Position numbers and translations under genes: made by a program | Shown here: one piece after another, positions 19,020 through 29,055 of the stretch | Numbering within the stretch: the stretch's first letter is position 1 | Layout of the letters: every line of letters begins with the position of its first letter | The notes under the pieces: generated by a model | Told to the model about the DNA's origin: nothing | The model's database searches: none | What the model saw: the letters and a program-made list of their open reading frames with translations, nothing else | DNA from: Halobacterium sp. R2-5 | GTDB taxonomy: Archaea > Halobacteriota > Halobacteria > Halobacteriales > Halobacteriaceae | NCBI RefSeq assembly: GCF_011734195.1 | Contig: NZ_JAANTH010000003.1 | Coordinates: 1-64,000, forward strand | DNA: 64,000 nucleotides | Direction of reading: 5' to 3'

Positions 19020-19826
19020 CTAGAGGAAGAAGACCAGTGGGAGAAAGCCGACGATTCCCACGATCGCACCTGTGGCGAGGTACATCCTTGTGTTTTCGAG
19101 GTCTTCACCGGCTTGGAGACCCTCGGGGATGATGTCTCGGACGACGAGGTACAACATCGCCCCCGCTGCGAAGCCGTATCCGAACTCCAAAAATCGTTGA
19201 GCGAGCTGTAAGAAGTAATACGCGATCACTGCGCCGATGGGTTGCGGTAACGACGAGAGGGCTGCCGCCCCGAACATTTTCGCGTTACTGACGCTCCCCT
19301 CGTCAGCGAGTGGCACGCCGATAGCCACCCCTTCGGGGATGTTATGGATGCCGATCGTGACCGTCATCACGACTGCGAGCAGCGGGACTGAGAGTCCGAC
19401 CACACTGATCGTCGTCGACGATTCGAGCTCCGCGAACGAGACACCGACGGCAATCCCTTCGGGGAACGAGTGGACAGTGAGGACGAGCAACACGGAAAGA
19501 ATGGTCTGGAGATCGCTCTTCGCGATATCAGTCGCGCCGGCGTCGAATTCAAGCCGGTCGATTACGGTGTGCGTGAGGACGACGAGAAGCGCTCCACCGA
19601 CGAGCCCCGCGATTCCGATCCACGTGTCCCCAGGATGGCTGTACATCTTGTACCCCAGCCCGAAGATAGATGCCGACGTCATCAACCCAGCAGCAAGTCC
19701 CCAGAGTCCGACGTTCCATTCGTCGCTCACGTCGCGAGCCCAGAAGAGAGGGATCGTTCCGACACCTGTGGTGAGTGCGCTCACGAGACCGGCGGTGAAG
19801 ATCAACCCGTAAATCTGCCAGCTCAT
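19020..19826 (-). CDS. ZIP family divalent metal transporter
   Basis: The 268-residue product has about eight membrane segments. The two metal-site helices are clear: HSFPEGIAVGVSF and HNIPEGVAIGVPL, the classic ZIP TM4/TM5 motifs with paired His and Glu. A further YGFAAGAMLYLVVRDIIPE near the C-terminus resembles the ZupT/GufA branch. ZIP proteins import zinc, iron or manganese into the cytoplasm. The gene stands alone and ends just before the first TnpB element on the opposite strand. Metal specificity cannot be told. Confidence 0.92.
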   Translation of the reverse strand: MSWQIYGLIFTAGLVSALTTGVGTIPLFWARDVSDEWNVGLWGLAAGLMTSASIFGLGYKMYSHPGDTWIGIAGLVGGALLVVLTHTVIDRLEFDAGATDIAKSDLQTILSVLLVLTVHSFPEGIAVGVSFAELESSTTISVVGLSVPLLAVVMTVTIGIHNIPEGVAIGVPLADEGSVSNAKMFGAAALSSLPQPIGAVIAYYFLQLAQRFLEFGYGFAAGAMLYLVVRDIIPEGLQAGEDLENTRMYLATGAIVGIVGFLPLVFFL

Positions 19827-19880
19827 ACAGTGATGCTACTAGCTTCGGGGAAGGTATTTATAGAAAGTGCAAGGCGAAAA

Positions 19881-19900
19881 CCCACCCCTTTAGGGGTGGG
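19881..19900 (+). repeat. Left-end hairpin of TnpB element 1
   Basis: CCCACCCC, loop TTTA, GGGGTGGG: a perfect 8-bp stem. The second element has a hairpin at the same place with a different but also perfect stem. Confidence 0.7.
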
Positions 19901-19986
19901 ATGAAGCCGACGACTGGGATCAAACCACGCCACGGTAGCAGGCCGACTCCCCAGCGTTTAAGAAGTACAGACTCTACATATAAGAT

Positions 19987-21243
<1,257 letters not shown>

Positions 21244-21292
21244 CTCAATAGCACCTCTGATTCCTACTCCGTGAGACCGATGCTCCGTCTGC

Positions 21293-21739
21293 TCACGACG
21301 ACTCGTCAGCGGAGTCGTCTGGCATACGAACCGTCATCACCGGAGCATCGGAGAGCCGGACGACTTTTTCGGTGACGCTGCCGAGGAGATATCGGTTCAG
21401 GCCTGTACGGCCGTGTGTCCCCATCACGACGAGATCGATGTCGTGTTCGTCGGCGTAATCGAGAATAGCTTGGTGGGGTACTCCCTGTGCCACCGAACCT
21501 TCGGTCGTGCCCACACCAGCCGCCTCTGCTTGCTGGATCACCTCCTTGATTGCGTTCTCACCAGCTTCTTTGAGGGTGTCAAGCGTCCCGGGAACCGAGG
21601 CGTCAACACCGACGTTCGTGTCGACCACATAGATCGTATGGAGGGCGGCGTCGTAGGTCGTTGCGAGATTAATTGCGTGTTCTACGGCGCCACGTGTCTC
21701 TTCACTTCCGTCCGTCGGGACCAATACCTGATCGTACAT
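21293..21739 (-). CDS. Universal stress protein A family
   Basis: The product is 148 residues from the ATG at 21739 (MYDQVLVPTDGSE). A nine-codon upstream extension exists but does not fit the family. It has the ATP-binding pattern G-x2-G-x9-G-S/T in GTHGRTGLNRYLLGSVTEKV, then the terminal APVMTVR strand. USP proteins are small cytoplasmic nucleotide-binding proteins linked to stress and metabolic control. It follows the formate dehydrogenase gene on the same strand about 150 nt downstream, so co-transcription is possible. Confidence 0.9.
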   Translation of the reverse strand: MYDQVLVPTDGSEETRGAVEHAINLATTYDAALHTIYVVDTNVGVDASVPGTLDTLKEAGENAIKEVIQQAEAAGVGTTEGSVAQGVPHQAILDYADEHDIDLVVMGTHGRTGLNRYLLGSVTEKVVRLSDAPVMTVRMPDDSADESS

Positions 21740-21888
21740 ACCGAATGTTTGTCGGCGGAGGTACAAAGATAGCCGTCGATTACGAAACGCTGGGAAAGGA
21801 GTGAGCTCCTGCGGAGGGAGCTGAGCATCGACCCCGTGGCTCCGGGAAGTTTGGTGGCCGGCCGTCCACCGGCCGCCGACACGGTAGT

Positions 21889-24800
21889 TTAGTCGTCCTC
21901 GGAGGGGTCGGACTCCGCGGCGAGGTCACCGGGTGGGGTCGGCTCCTCGGCCGGCTCTTTCCCGAGCGGTTCGACCTGGACGTTCGTCACCTTGTACTGG
22001 GGAATCTTCGCTGTCGGGTCGAACTCTTCCTTAGTCAGTATGTTGACGGCTCCGTGGACGAAGTGCATCGGGATGAATAGGACGTCCGACCCCGAAGTCT
22101 CCTCGACGTTCGCCTTCACGATGATCTCGCCCTGGCGGGACTCGACGCGGACGTACTCGCCGTCGGCGATTCCGAGCCGGGTGGCTGCCTCCGGGTGAAT
22201 CGTCACGAAGCTCTCGGGGGCTTGCTGCATAGAGGCCCGGACCCGGCGGGTCATCGAGCCCGTGTGCCAGTGATAGAGCACCCGGCCCGTGGTGAGAGTG
22301 AACGGGAACTCCTCGGTCGGGACCGGATAGTGCTCCTCGGCCAGTTCGGCCGGGACGAACCGCGCTTTACCGTCCTCGAAATTGAACTCCTCCTCGTAGA
22401 GATACGGCGTTCCCGGGTGGTCTTCGCTCCAAACTGGCCACTGGAGGCCGTGTTCCCGTTCTTCGAGGCGATCGTGGGTCACGCCGCCGTAGATCGGTGT
22501 GAGCTCGTTGATTTCGTCCATCACGTCTCTCGGGCTGTCGTAGTCCCAGTCGAATCCCAGCCGGCCGGCGAGGTCCTGGAGGATGTCGGCGTCTGTCCGG
22601 GCTACACCGGGCGAGTCAGCGGCAGGTCTGACGAGCTGAACCCGTCGTTCCGTGTTCGTGGTCGTGCCGTACTTTTCGGCCAGCGAGGCGGCGGGCAACA
22701 CCACGTCGGCGAACTTCGCGGTCTCGGTCATGAACAGCTCTTGGACGACGAGGAAGTCGAGGGCCTCTAGCGCCCTGTCGGCGTGCTGGATGTCTGGCTC
22801 CGAGATAGACGGGTTCTCGCCGATGATGTACATCCCATGCAGGTCGGTGTTACTCGGCGTATAACCCTCGTCTGCGCTCAGATCTCTGGTTCCTCGTTCC
22901 TCCTCGCCCCCGACCGTGTCGTCACCACCGTACGCGTCACTGCCCCCCTCGCTGGAGACGGTTCGCTCGACGCCCGGAACTGCACTGAACATCTCGGTGA
23001 TGCGGAGCCCGACCTGATTCGGTGGCCTGACGCCCCACTCCGCTTCGAACTTGTCCAGTACCTCTGGATCGTCGACCGGCTGGTAGCCGGGGAGGTTGTT
23101 CGGAATCGGACCCATGTCGCCCCCACCGCCCTGGACGTTGTTCTGGCCGCGGAACGGCGAGAGCCCGGACCGCGGCTTGCCGAGGTGGCCACAGAGCAGG
23201 GCCAGATTGGCGATAGCGAGCGCGTTGTGCGTGCCGTGGGCGTGCTGGGTCAGCCCCATCGCCCACCCGTAGATACAGGTGTCAGCGTTCGCGATCGTCT
23301 CGGCGGCGTTGCGGAGTTGCTCCCGCGGTATGTCGGCCACCTCTTCGACGAGATCTAACGTGTACGACTCGACGCCCGCCTTCAGATCCTCGAAGTGTTT
23401 GGTCCGCTCCTCGACGAAGGTCTCGTCGTAGAGGTCTTCCTGGATGATGTACCGTATCATCCCGTTGAGCCAAACGACGTCGGTTCCCGGCACCGTGCGG
23501 GAGTACTGGTCTGCGTGGTCTGCGATCGTCATCTTCCGCGGGTCAAAGACGAACAAGTCGGCGCCGTCGCGGACGTTCTGGACGATTCGCGTCGCCAACA
23601 CCGGGTGGCTCTCGGTCGTGTTCGATCCAGTGATGAGATAGCAGTCGGTCTCGCCGACGTCCTCGTTGATGCGGTTAGTCATCGCGCCGAAGCCGACGGT
23701 CTGTTTGAGAGCGGCGACGGTCGAAGAGTGACAGAGCCGGGTGCAGTTGTCGACGTGCGGCGTGTGAAGCACCTGTCGGGCGAACTTCTGGGCGAGGAAG
23801 TTCTCCTCGTTGGTCGCCTTCGAAGAGGCGGTCACCGCCAGCGAGTCCGAGCCGTACTCGTCGCGGATATCGGACAGTCGCTGCGCGACGTGGTTCAGTG
23901 CCTCGTCCCACGACGCCTCGCGGAACTCCCCGTCCTCCCTGATCAGCGGCGTCTCCAGTCGCTGGTCGGAGTCGACGAAGTCGTACCCGAACTTTCCTTT
24001 CACGCACGTCGAGAAGTCGTTTGCGGGTGTCTCCTCGGGTTCAGCGGGTCGGACACCGAGAATCTCCTCGCCTTTTCCGTACAGCTTGAACCGACACCCG
24101 ACGCCACAGTAGGTACAGGTCGTGTCGGTCACGGTGAGATTCCGCTTCCGAGCGCCGCTGACGCCCTCGGCGACGTCGAACAGCTGGCCGACGGTCATCG
24201 ACTTCTCCGCGACGCTCTCCGCCGACTGCTCGGCCGATTTGAGCGCGGTGTCTGTGGCTCGCTTCGAGAGACCCGATACTCGGTCCTTCGCCTTCGCCAT
24301 GAACTTCGCGACGCCTGACAGATCCTCCGGGTCGGTCGGCCGGTCAGGGTCGTCCGTTCCCGGGACGTCCCGGTTCGGTGAGACGGCCGTATCGGCAGTC
24401 TCGAAGTATTCCGCCTCGTGGACTTCCCCGATGGAGTTCTTCTGCGTGAACCCGGGTAGCGGGATCGTCGTCGCGTCCGTGAGCCCGTCTTCGACGAGCG
24501 AGCCGGTCGGACACACGGTGACACAGTGGCCACAGGAGATGCAGGTCGACTCGGCCATCGTCTCGGCCTCCTCCTTCTGGAAGTCGATGTGGATGTCGTT
24601 GCCCTGCCCGGACATCCGGAGCACGCCGGCGGCCTGGACGTCGTTACAGGCCTCGACACAGCGGTTACAGAGGATGCACTTGTTGCGGTCGATCTGAATG
24701 ACGGAGGTCGCATCGAGCGGGTCGTACTCGTCACGCTCGTCGAAGACGCCGTAGCGGGGCTGATTCACGCCGTGCTCAATCGAGACGTCCTGGAGTTCAC

Positions 24801-25302
24801 AGCGGCCGTTCTGCCCGCAGGTCGTACAGCGGAGGTTGTGGTTCGCGAGGACGAGATCGAGGTTCACGTCCCGAGCTTCCTCGGCGTCGGTCGCATCGGT
24901 CGAGACCTCGATCCCGTCTTCGGCCGGGAAACTACAGGCGGGGACGATGCCGTGGTCGTCGGTTTCGACCATGCAGGTCCGACAGGTGCTCCGCGGCCCG
25001 ATCGCGTCGGCCTGCTCGGTATCCCGGTCGTAGGAACACAGCGCCGGCACGTCGGCGTCGGTGTCGGCTGTTTCGACGGCGTCGAGGAGCGTCGAGCCCG
25101 GTGGGACAGCGATGGGCCGGTCGTCGACTATCACGGTCGTCATGTCATCGCTCCGGACCCCAACATCGGGGTCGTTGGCTGTCCCAGTCTCGAAGTCGTC
25201 AGTGAGCGGCGTGCTCGACCGCGGGTCGTCGACGTCCGGAACGCCGGGAAGGTTCTCAGACGGGCTGTGCTCGGTCGGTCCGGGTGGGTCGTCCATGCTC
25301 AT
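21889..25302 (-). CDS. Molybdopterin formate dehydrogenase alpha subunit with NuoG-like N-terminus
   Basis: The 1137-residue product is an oxidoreductase of the NAD-linked formate dehydrogenase type. In order: a [2Fe-2S] domain (C89, C107, C110, C123), a His-Cys [4Fe-4S] site (H155, C159, C162, C168), a two-cluster ferredoxin domain (C209/212/215/219 and C254/257/260/264), a polar linker of roughly 115 residues, then the molybdopterin domain with its [4Fe-4S] ligands C396, C399, C403 and C433. C524-H525 in TRLCHSSTV is the Mo ligand pair, Cys rather than selenocysteine. The gap from C89 to C107 is longer than usual for the [2Fe-2S] domain. Its ATG overlaps the stop of the NuoF-like gene by 4 bases. 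Formate is the most likely substrate, but family members also include other 2-electron oxidoreductases. Confidence 0.88.
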   Translation of the reverse strand: MSMDDPPGPTEHSPSENLPGVPDVDDPRSSTPLTDDFETGTANDPDVGVRSDDMTTVIVDDRPIAVPPGSTLLDAVETADTDADVPALCSYDRDTEQADAIGPRSTCRTCMVETDDHGIVPACSFPAEDGIEVSTDATDAEEARDVNLDLVLANHNLRCTTCGQNGRCELQDVSIEHGVNQPRYGVFDERDEYDPLDATSVIQIDRNKCILCNRCVEACNDVQAAGVLRMSGQGNDIHIDFQKEEAETMAESTCISCGHCVTVCPTGSLVEDGLTDATTIPLPGFTQKNSIGEVHEAEYFETADTAVSPNRDVPGTDDPDRPTDPEDLSGVAKFMAKAKDRVSGLSKRATDTALKSAEQSAESVAEKSMTVGQLFDVAEGVSGARKRNLTVTDTTCTYCGVGCRFKLYGKGEEILGVRPAEPEETPANDFSTCVKGKFGYDFVDSDQRLETPLIREDGEFREASWDEALNHVAQRLSDIRDEYGSDSLAVTASSKATNEENFLAQKFARQVLHTPHVDNCTRLCHSSTVAALKQTVGFGAMTNRINEDVGETDCYLITGSNTTESHPVLATRIVQNVRDGADLFVFDPRKMTIADHADQYSRTVPGTDVVWLNGMIRYIIQEDLYDETFVEERTKHFEDLKAGVESYTLDLVEEVADIPREQLRNAAETIANADTCIYGWAMGLTQHAHGTHNALAIANLALLCGHLGKPRSGLSPFRGQNNVQGGGGDMGPIPNNLPGYQPVDDPEVLDKFEAEWGVRPPNQVGLRITEMFSAVPGVERTVSSEGGSDAYGGDDTVGGEEERGTRDLSADEGYTPSNTDLHGMYIIGENPSISEPDIQHADRALEALDFLVVQELFMTETAKFADVVLPAASLAEKYGTTTNTERRVQLVRPAADSPGVARTDADILQDLAGRLGFDWDYDSPRDVMDEINELTPIYGGVTHDRLEEREHGLQWPVWSEDHPGTPYLYEEEFNFEDGKARFVPAELAEEHYPVPTEEFPFTLTTGRVLYHWHTGSMTRRVRASMQQAPESFVTIHPEAATRLGIADGEYVRVESRQGEIIVKANVEETSGSDVLFIPMHFVHGAVNILTKEEFDPTAKIPQYKVTNVQVEPLGKEPAEEPTPPGDLAAESDPSEDD

Positions 25303-26912
25303 GAGTCGATTTCCTCGCAGGCCCCGCTCGGGCAGCGGCCGTTCGCGTGGGCCCTGAACTCGGTCTCGAAACGGTCGATTGCTGTCCCGACACTCCGAGC
25401 CGCTGACTGTCCGAAATCACAGAGACTGGACGTCCCCATCGTACGCGTCAGTTCACGCATCTTGTCGTCCTCGTACTGTCCGTCGTACACGTCTCGGAGG
25501 AGATGGAGGAGCTGTTTCGTGCCCTCGCGGCCCGGGAAACACCGCCCGCAGTTCTTCTCGCTGGCGAACCGCGCTCGTTCTCCGGTGACCGCCACTGGGC
25601 AGGTCTCCTGATCGAACACCTCGATCACGCCCTCGGTGCCGAGGTTCGCGTTCTGCAGGCCGATCGAACTAACCGGTCGGTCCAACGATCGGGTGAAGCC
25701 ACCGAACCGGCCGCCGATTGACGCCATCTTGAACTGTCCCTGGATATCGACGGCGTCGCGGACGGCCGCTAGTGATCCCCCTGTCGGTAGCTCGACGGTC
25801 GCACCCGACGCCACGTCACCGGTGACGGTGAAGAGTCGCGTGCCCGGGTCGGAGTCGTCGGCATCGAAGGCGTCGGGGTCGAGCAGACCGGTCCTTATCT
25901 GCGCAAGGGTCCGCGGCGTTGCCACGACTGTTGGTCGTCCGTACAGTCCGTGTCGGGCCGGACCGGGCGGACGCAGTCGCGCTTCGAGTCGGTCGTTCCC
26001 CTCTAACGCTTCGAGGGCCATCGTGAACTCCCCGGCGATGTACTCGTTCGGGCCGGAGACGATCTGGGGCGCAGCGTTGCCGTCGTCGTCGAGGTTGGCG
26101 ACGGCGGCGTGCAGCGACCGACGGATCCGCCGTCTGGCGAGGTCGTCTGTCTCGTTCGTGTAGACGACCGTATCGTCGGGTGCGGCCCCGACGATGGCGG
26201 CGACAGCCAGTAATCCATCGACGACGGCCGCCGAATCCCCTTCCAACAGCAAACGGTCAGTCAGGTTCCGGCGGTCACTCTCGTTAGCGTTCACGACGAC
26301 GACCGGATCGCCCGACGCCTCTCGAACTTTGTCCAGTTCGGTGGCTAGATCCTCATCTTGGCTTGCGTCCCCTCGACCACGCCCGAGGAGTCCGATGTCG
26401 TCAAGTCGCCTTAGCGCTCCGCCAGGGTCATCTCGTGCGAATGCAGTAGCGCTGGCCTCGGGAGGAAACCCATCGCGTGGGTCGATCCACCCACAGCGTC
26501 CTAAGATTCGCCGTGATCCGACAGCGAGCGGTCCGTCGGCTGGTATCGGCAACGTCTCTGCATCCGGGTCGTGGGTGACGACCCAGGCGGCGTCCGGCGC
26601 ACTAATATCGCCGAGTTCGGCGTGCTCGACAAGTGTGTGTACGCTGTTGGACGACGGCGACGGATGGTAGGCTGTCTCTCCACCGTTGGTGACGAGAACG
26701 AGCGGTTCGATCGCGGGGAGGCCCGTCGAGCCGACTTCGAGCACGTCGACCGCGTCGGAAGCTCCGCGAGCCGTCTGTAAAATATCGCGTCCGCGGGCTG
26801 TCGCGCCGTCACTACCGTCATCGAGCTCCCCGCGAATCTCGTCTGGGGTGCCGTTGCCGACTGTGACACGGAGAACCGTCTGCTCACCTTGCGTATTGGT
26901 ATCTTGGCTCAT
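25299..26912 (-). CDS. NuoF-like (51 kDa) partner subunit of the formate dehydrogenase, degenerate motifs
   Basis: The 537-residue product aligns by eye with the FMN/NADH-binding 51-kDa subunit of complex I and of NAD-linked formate dehydrogenases. The segment GRPTVVATPRTLAQI and the C-terminal iron-sulfur region are clear. Key parts are altered: the glycine-rich GRGGAGFPTG motif is replaced by GRGRGDASQD, the NADEGDPG motif by NANESDRRN, and the CxxCxxC cluster motif reads CGRCFPG, so the third Cys is Gly. A later Cys (SSLCDFG) is kept, and two more occur near the end (GRCPSGAC). It overlaps the alpha-subunit gene by 4 bases, so the two are surely co-expressed. Whether it still binds FMN or NADH is doubtful. 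Confidence 0.8.
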   Translation of the reverse strand: MSQDTNTQGEQTVLRVTVGNGTPDEIRGELDDGSDGATARGRDILQTARGASDAVDVLEVGSTGLPAIEPLVLVTNGGETAYHPSPSSNSVHTLVEHAELGDISAPDAAWVVTHDPDAETLPIPADGPLAVGSRRILGRCGWIDPRDGFPPEASATAFARDDPGGALRRLDDIGLLGRGRGDASQDEDLATELDKVREASGDPVVVVNANESDRRNLTDRLLLEGDSAAVVDGLLAVAAIVGAAPDDTVVYTNETDDLARRRIRRSLHAAVANLDDDGNAAPQIVSGPNEYIAGEFTMALEALEGNDRLEARLRPPGPARHGLYGRPTVVATPRTLAQIRTGLLDPDAFDADDSDPGTRLFTVTGDVASGATVELPTGGSLAAVRDAVDIQGQFKMASIGGRFGGFTRSLDRPVSSIGLQNANLGTEGVIEVFDQETCPVAVTGERARFASEKNCGRCFPGREGTKQLLHLLRDVYDGQYEDDKMRELTRTMGTSSLCDFGQSAARSVGTAIDRFETEFRAHANGRCPSGACEEIDS

Positions 26913-26975
26913 TGTACAGTCGTTTACCGAGATCGTGCGAAACGGTGGTGTCCATCTGTCGTTCCTCTCAGTTTG

Positions 26976-27167
26976 TCAAACCGGGTCCGTACCCGGGGTA
27001 TGCTCCGAGGTCGACTTTTGCCGGCGGCGGTCGTGTCGTCGGAGGTACCGGGCGAGCGGCGCGTTCCTGCGCCACATCCAGAACCCGAGAACGCCGAGTA
27101 CCGCAAGTAGTCCTGTGGTGACGAGGAGATCCCGACCGCGGACGGACCGACGGGTCTGAGTATCCAC
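26976..27167 (-). CDS. Possible small single-span membrane protein upstream of the formate dehydrogenase genes
   Basis: A 63-residue frame from a GTG at 27167, or 71 residues from a TTG at 27191, with one strong membrane helix (LLVTTGLLAVLGVLGFWMW) followed by a basic, Arg-rich tail. It lies 63 nt upstream of the NuoF-like gene on the same strand and could be a membrane anchor or assembly peptide. No homology is recognised, the start is non-ATG, and the basic composition is unusual for a haloarchaeon, so it may not be real. Confidence 0.4.
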   Translation of the reverse strand: MDTQTRRSVRGRDLLVTTGLLAVLGVLGFWMWRRNAPLARYLRRHDRRRQKSTSEHTPGTDPV

Positions 27168-27464
27168 ACACGACCTTTCGTATCCATTCAAATGCTAGTG
27201 GTACCTGCGGCTGAAAGTCAATTAAGACCCGACCGGTGTGGGAACGCGACAAAGATGGGTGTTAGCGGCTCCGAATTAGACAGCCGGAGACTCTGTACCG
27301 GCTCGGTCCGTTCTGAGGGTTTGATTCAGTAGTACAGAGCGACGACAGCAATCAGCCCGACGACCGGCGACGCGGCGATGATGTACAGAGCATCTCGTAG
27401 CTATCGGGTCAAGGGTAGCTTTTTGCATAAGTCGTCTCTCAGTCAGAGACGAGTTCGAACAGGA

Positions 27465-27866
27465 ATGAGCGATGATCATCCACTTCAGACGATCGAAACC
27501 CTGTTGCTCGTCGCCGTCGGGGGTGCAATTGGCGCGAATCTCAGATACGTCGTCGGAATCACTCTGCCGGGACTCTGGGGAACGTTCACCGCGAACGTCA
27601 CTGGTTGTTTCCTGCTCGGTCTGCTGCTCTACGAGGACAGGTATATCAGCATTCTCGCCGACCGGTCCCGAGTCGTATTCGGAACGGGGCTCCTCTCGTC
27701 GTATACGACCTACAGTGCCTTCGCAGTTGAGACAGTTCAGACCGCGCCCGTCTGGGCCATCGTTAACGTCGTCGCTAACTACGCCATCGGGTTGGCCGCG
27801 GTCCTCCTCGCGAGGTCGGTTACGCTACGACTCTCTGGGGAGACCAGGGAGGTGTCGAGGTCGTGA
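27465..27866 (+). CDS. crcB: Fluoride exporter CrcB/Fluc, first subunit
   Basis: The 133-residue product from the ATG at 27465 has four membrane helices, the Fluc fold. Typical motifs are GGAIGANLRY at the start, GTFTANVTGCFLLG in helix 2 and a SSYTTYSAFAVET break in helix 3, the place of the phenylalanine-lined fluoride pore. Fluc is a dual-topology dimeric fluoride channel. Here two different subunits are encoded side by side with a 4-base overlap, the heterodimeric form known from Gram-positive bacteria and haloarchaea. Regulation is not visible; I see no fluoride riboswitch. Confidence 0.93.
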   Translation: MSDDHPLQTIETLLLVAVGGAIGANLRYVVGITLPGLWGTFTANVTGCFLLGLLLYEDRYISILADRSRVVFGTGLLSSYTTYSAFAVETVQTAPVWAIVNVVANYAIGLAAVLLARSVTLRLSGETREVSRS

Positions 27867-28210
27867 TCGGCCCACCGTATCTAGTCGCTATCGGCGGCAT
27901 GATCGGTGCCGTCCTCCGCCACTTGGTGAGTGAGACGGTCACGATGGACGACTTCCCGGCCGGTACGCTCACGGTGAACGTTCTGGGGAGCCTCGTGTTA
28001 GCCGTCGTCACCTTCGGTGGTGCCGGAAATACGACGATGCTCGCAGTCGGCACGGGAGCTTGTGGCGCCTTCACGACGTTCTCGTCGTTTTCGTACGACG
28101 TGGTCTCGCTCTGGGAACGCGACCGCCGGATCGTCGCCGCCGGGTACGCCGCAGCCAACCTCGTCGGTGCCGTCACAGTCGTCGTGCTCGTCGGCTTCCT
28201 CCTCAGTTAG
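27863..28210 (+). CDS. crcB: Fluoride exporter CrcB/Fluc, second subunit
   Basis: The 115-residue partner begins at a GTG (27863) that overlaps the TGA of the first crcB gene. Motifs are GGMIGAVLRH, GTLTVNVLGSLVLAV and ACGAFTTFSSFSYDV, the last holding the helix break and conserved Phe residues. It is slightly shorter than the first subunit. The pair is expected to assemble in opposite orientations as one channel. Confidence 0.93.
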   Translation: MIGPPYLVAIGGMIGAVLRHLVSETVTMDDFPAGTLTVNVLGSLVLAVVTFGGAGNTTMLAVGTGACGAFTTFSSFSYDVVSLWERDRRIVAAGYAAANLVGAVTVVVLVGFLLS

Positions 28211-28293
28211 TGAACCACGCGTGAGTAGTTAGAGACGCAACACCTCAACAGCAGGAAAAGAACTATGTGAACAGTACACAAGAATTACGACGT

Positions 28294-28881
28294 ATGAGTG
28301 GCCGTCCAGACATCGTTCGTCCCGGAGAAGCCGACGACGAAGCGGTCAACGACCTGCTCGAAGAAGCGCAGAGCGACTGGTATGGCGACGCGGCGTTTTT
28401 CGGCGCGATGGCGCACGTCCCGCCGGTGTTCAAGCGTATCGTCGACACGTTTGAAGCGTTCGGTCAGGGAGAGCACGTCGATCCGGCGCTCTTCGAATTG
28501 ATGCGACTGAAGGTTGCGGAGTGCCACCAGTGTGCGTACTGTGCGACAGTCCGGACGCTCGAAGTCCGCGACGAGGTCGCTGACAAGGAAACCCACGTTT
28601 TCGGTACGATCGACGAAGACGGACTGACGAGAAGAGAGTACCTTGCGGTCCGTCTCGCGGAACAGCTTTCGGAAAACCCCCACAGAATCACGGAGGAAGA
28701 CTTCGAGGAACTCCGGGACGTGTACACTGACTCCGAAATCATCGAGTTACTGTTGTTCGGGAGCCTCGAGGTGGGGCTCGACCGCTTCTGTATCGCACTC
28801 GAACTCCAAACCACCGGCGACGGCCCGTATCCGGACGATATCGACTACCCACTGGAGGAAGCCCGCCCGGAGCGTGAGTGA
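28294..28881 (+). CDS. Carboxymuconolactone decarboxylase / AhpD-like protein
   Basis: An alpha-helical protein of 195 residues from the ATG at 28294. It carries KVAECHQCAYCAT, the position of the AhpD redox motif E-x-CxxC-xxx-H; the two Cys of CAYC are kept, but the following His is Arg. A second conserved-looking half (REYLAVRLAEQLSENP, DSEIIELLLFGS) completes the family fold. AhpD-type proteins act as lipoyl- or thiol-dependent disulfide reductants in peroxide defence, whereas others in the family are decarboxylases. The Cys pair points to redox, the missing His against a fully standard AhpD. It lies just upstream of the thermosome paralogue. Confidence 0.82.
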   Translation: MSGRPDIVRPGEADDEAVNDLLEEAQSDWYGDAAFFGAMAHVPPVFKRIVDTFEAFGQGEHVDPALFELMRLKVAECHQCAYCATVRTLEVRDEVADKETHVFGTIDEDGLTRREYLAVRLAEQLSENPHRITEEDFEELRDVYTDSEIIELLLFGSLEVGLDRFCIALELQTTGDGPYPDDIDYPLEEARPERE

Positions 28882-29055
28882 CTGCTACCTTCCGGAAAAC
28901 GCTGTTCGCGTACAGACGAAGGTCCCACGACCGGTTCCGAGCCGGAGCGTGAGTTCACACTGGTAGTTGCTGCCGTCGACCCCACAGAGTTCCGATTTTT
29001 CACCGGCAGTAAATTTATGACCTGCCAATCTGTTTTCATAGGTGACATTACAGCT

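Noticed and set aside
27309-27380. A tiny hydrophobic peptide on the minus strand (DALYIIAASPVVGLIAVVALYY)
   Set aside because: No start codon is available before an in-frame stop; may be a fragment but cannot be supported as a gene.
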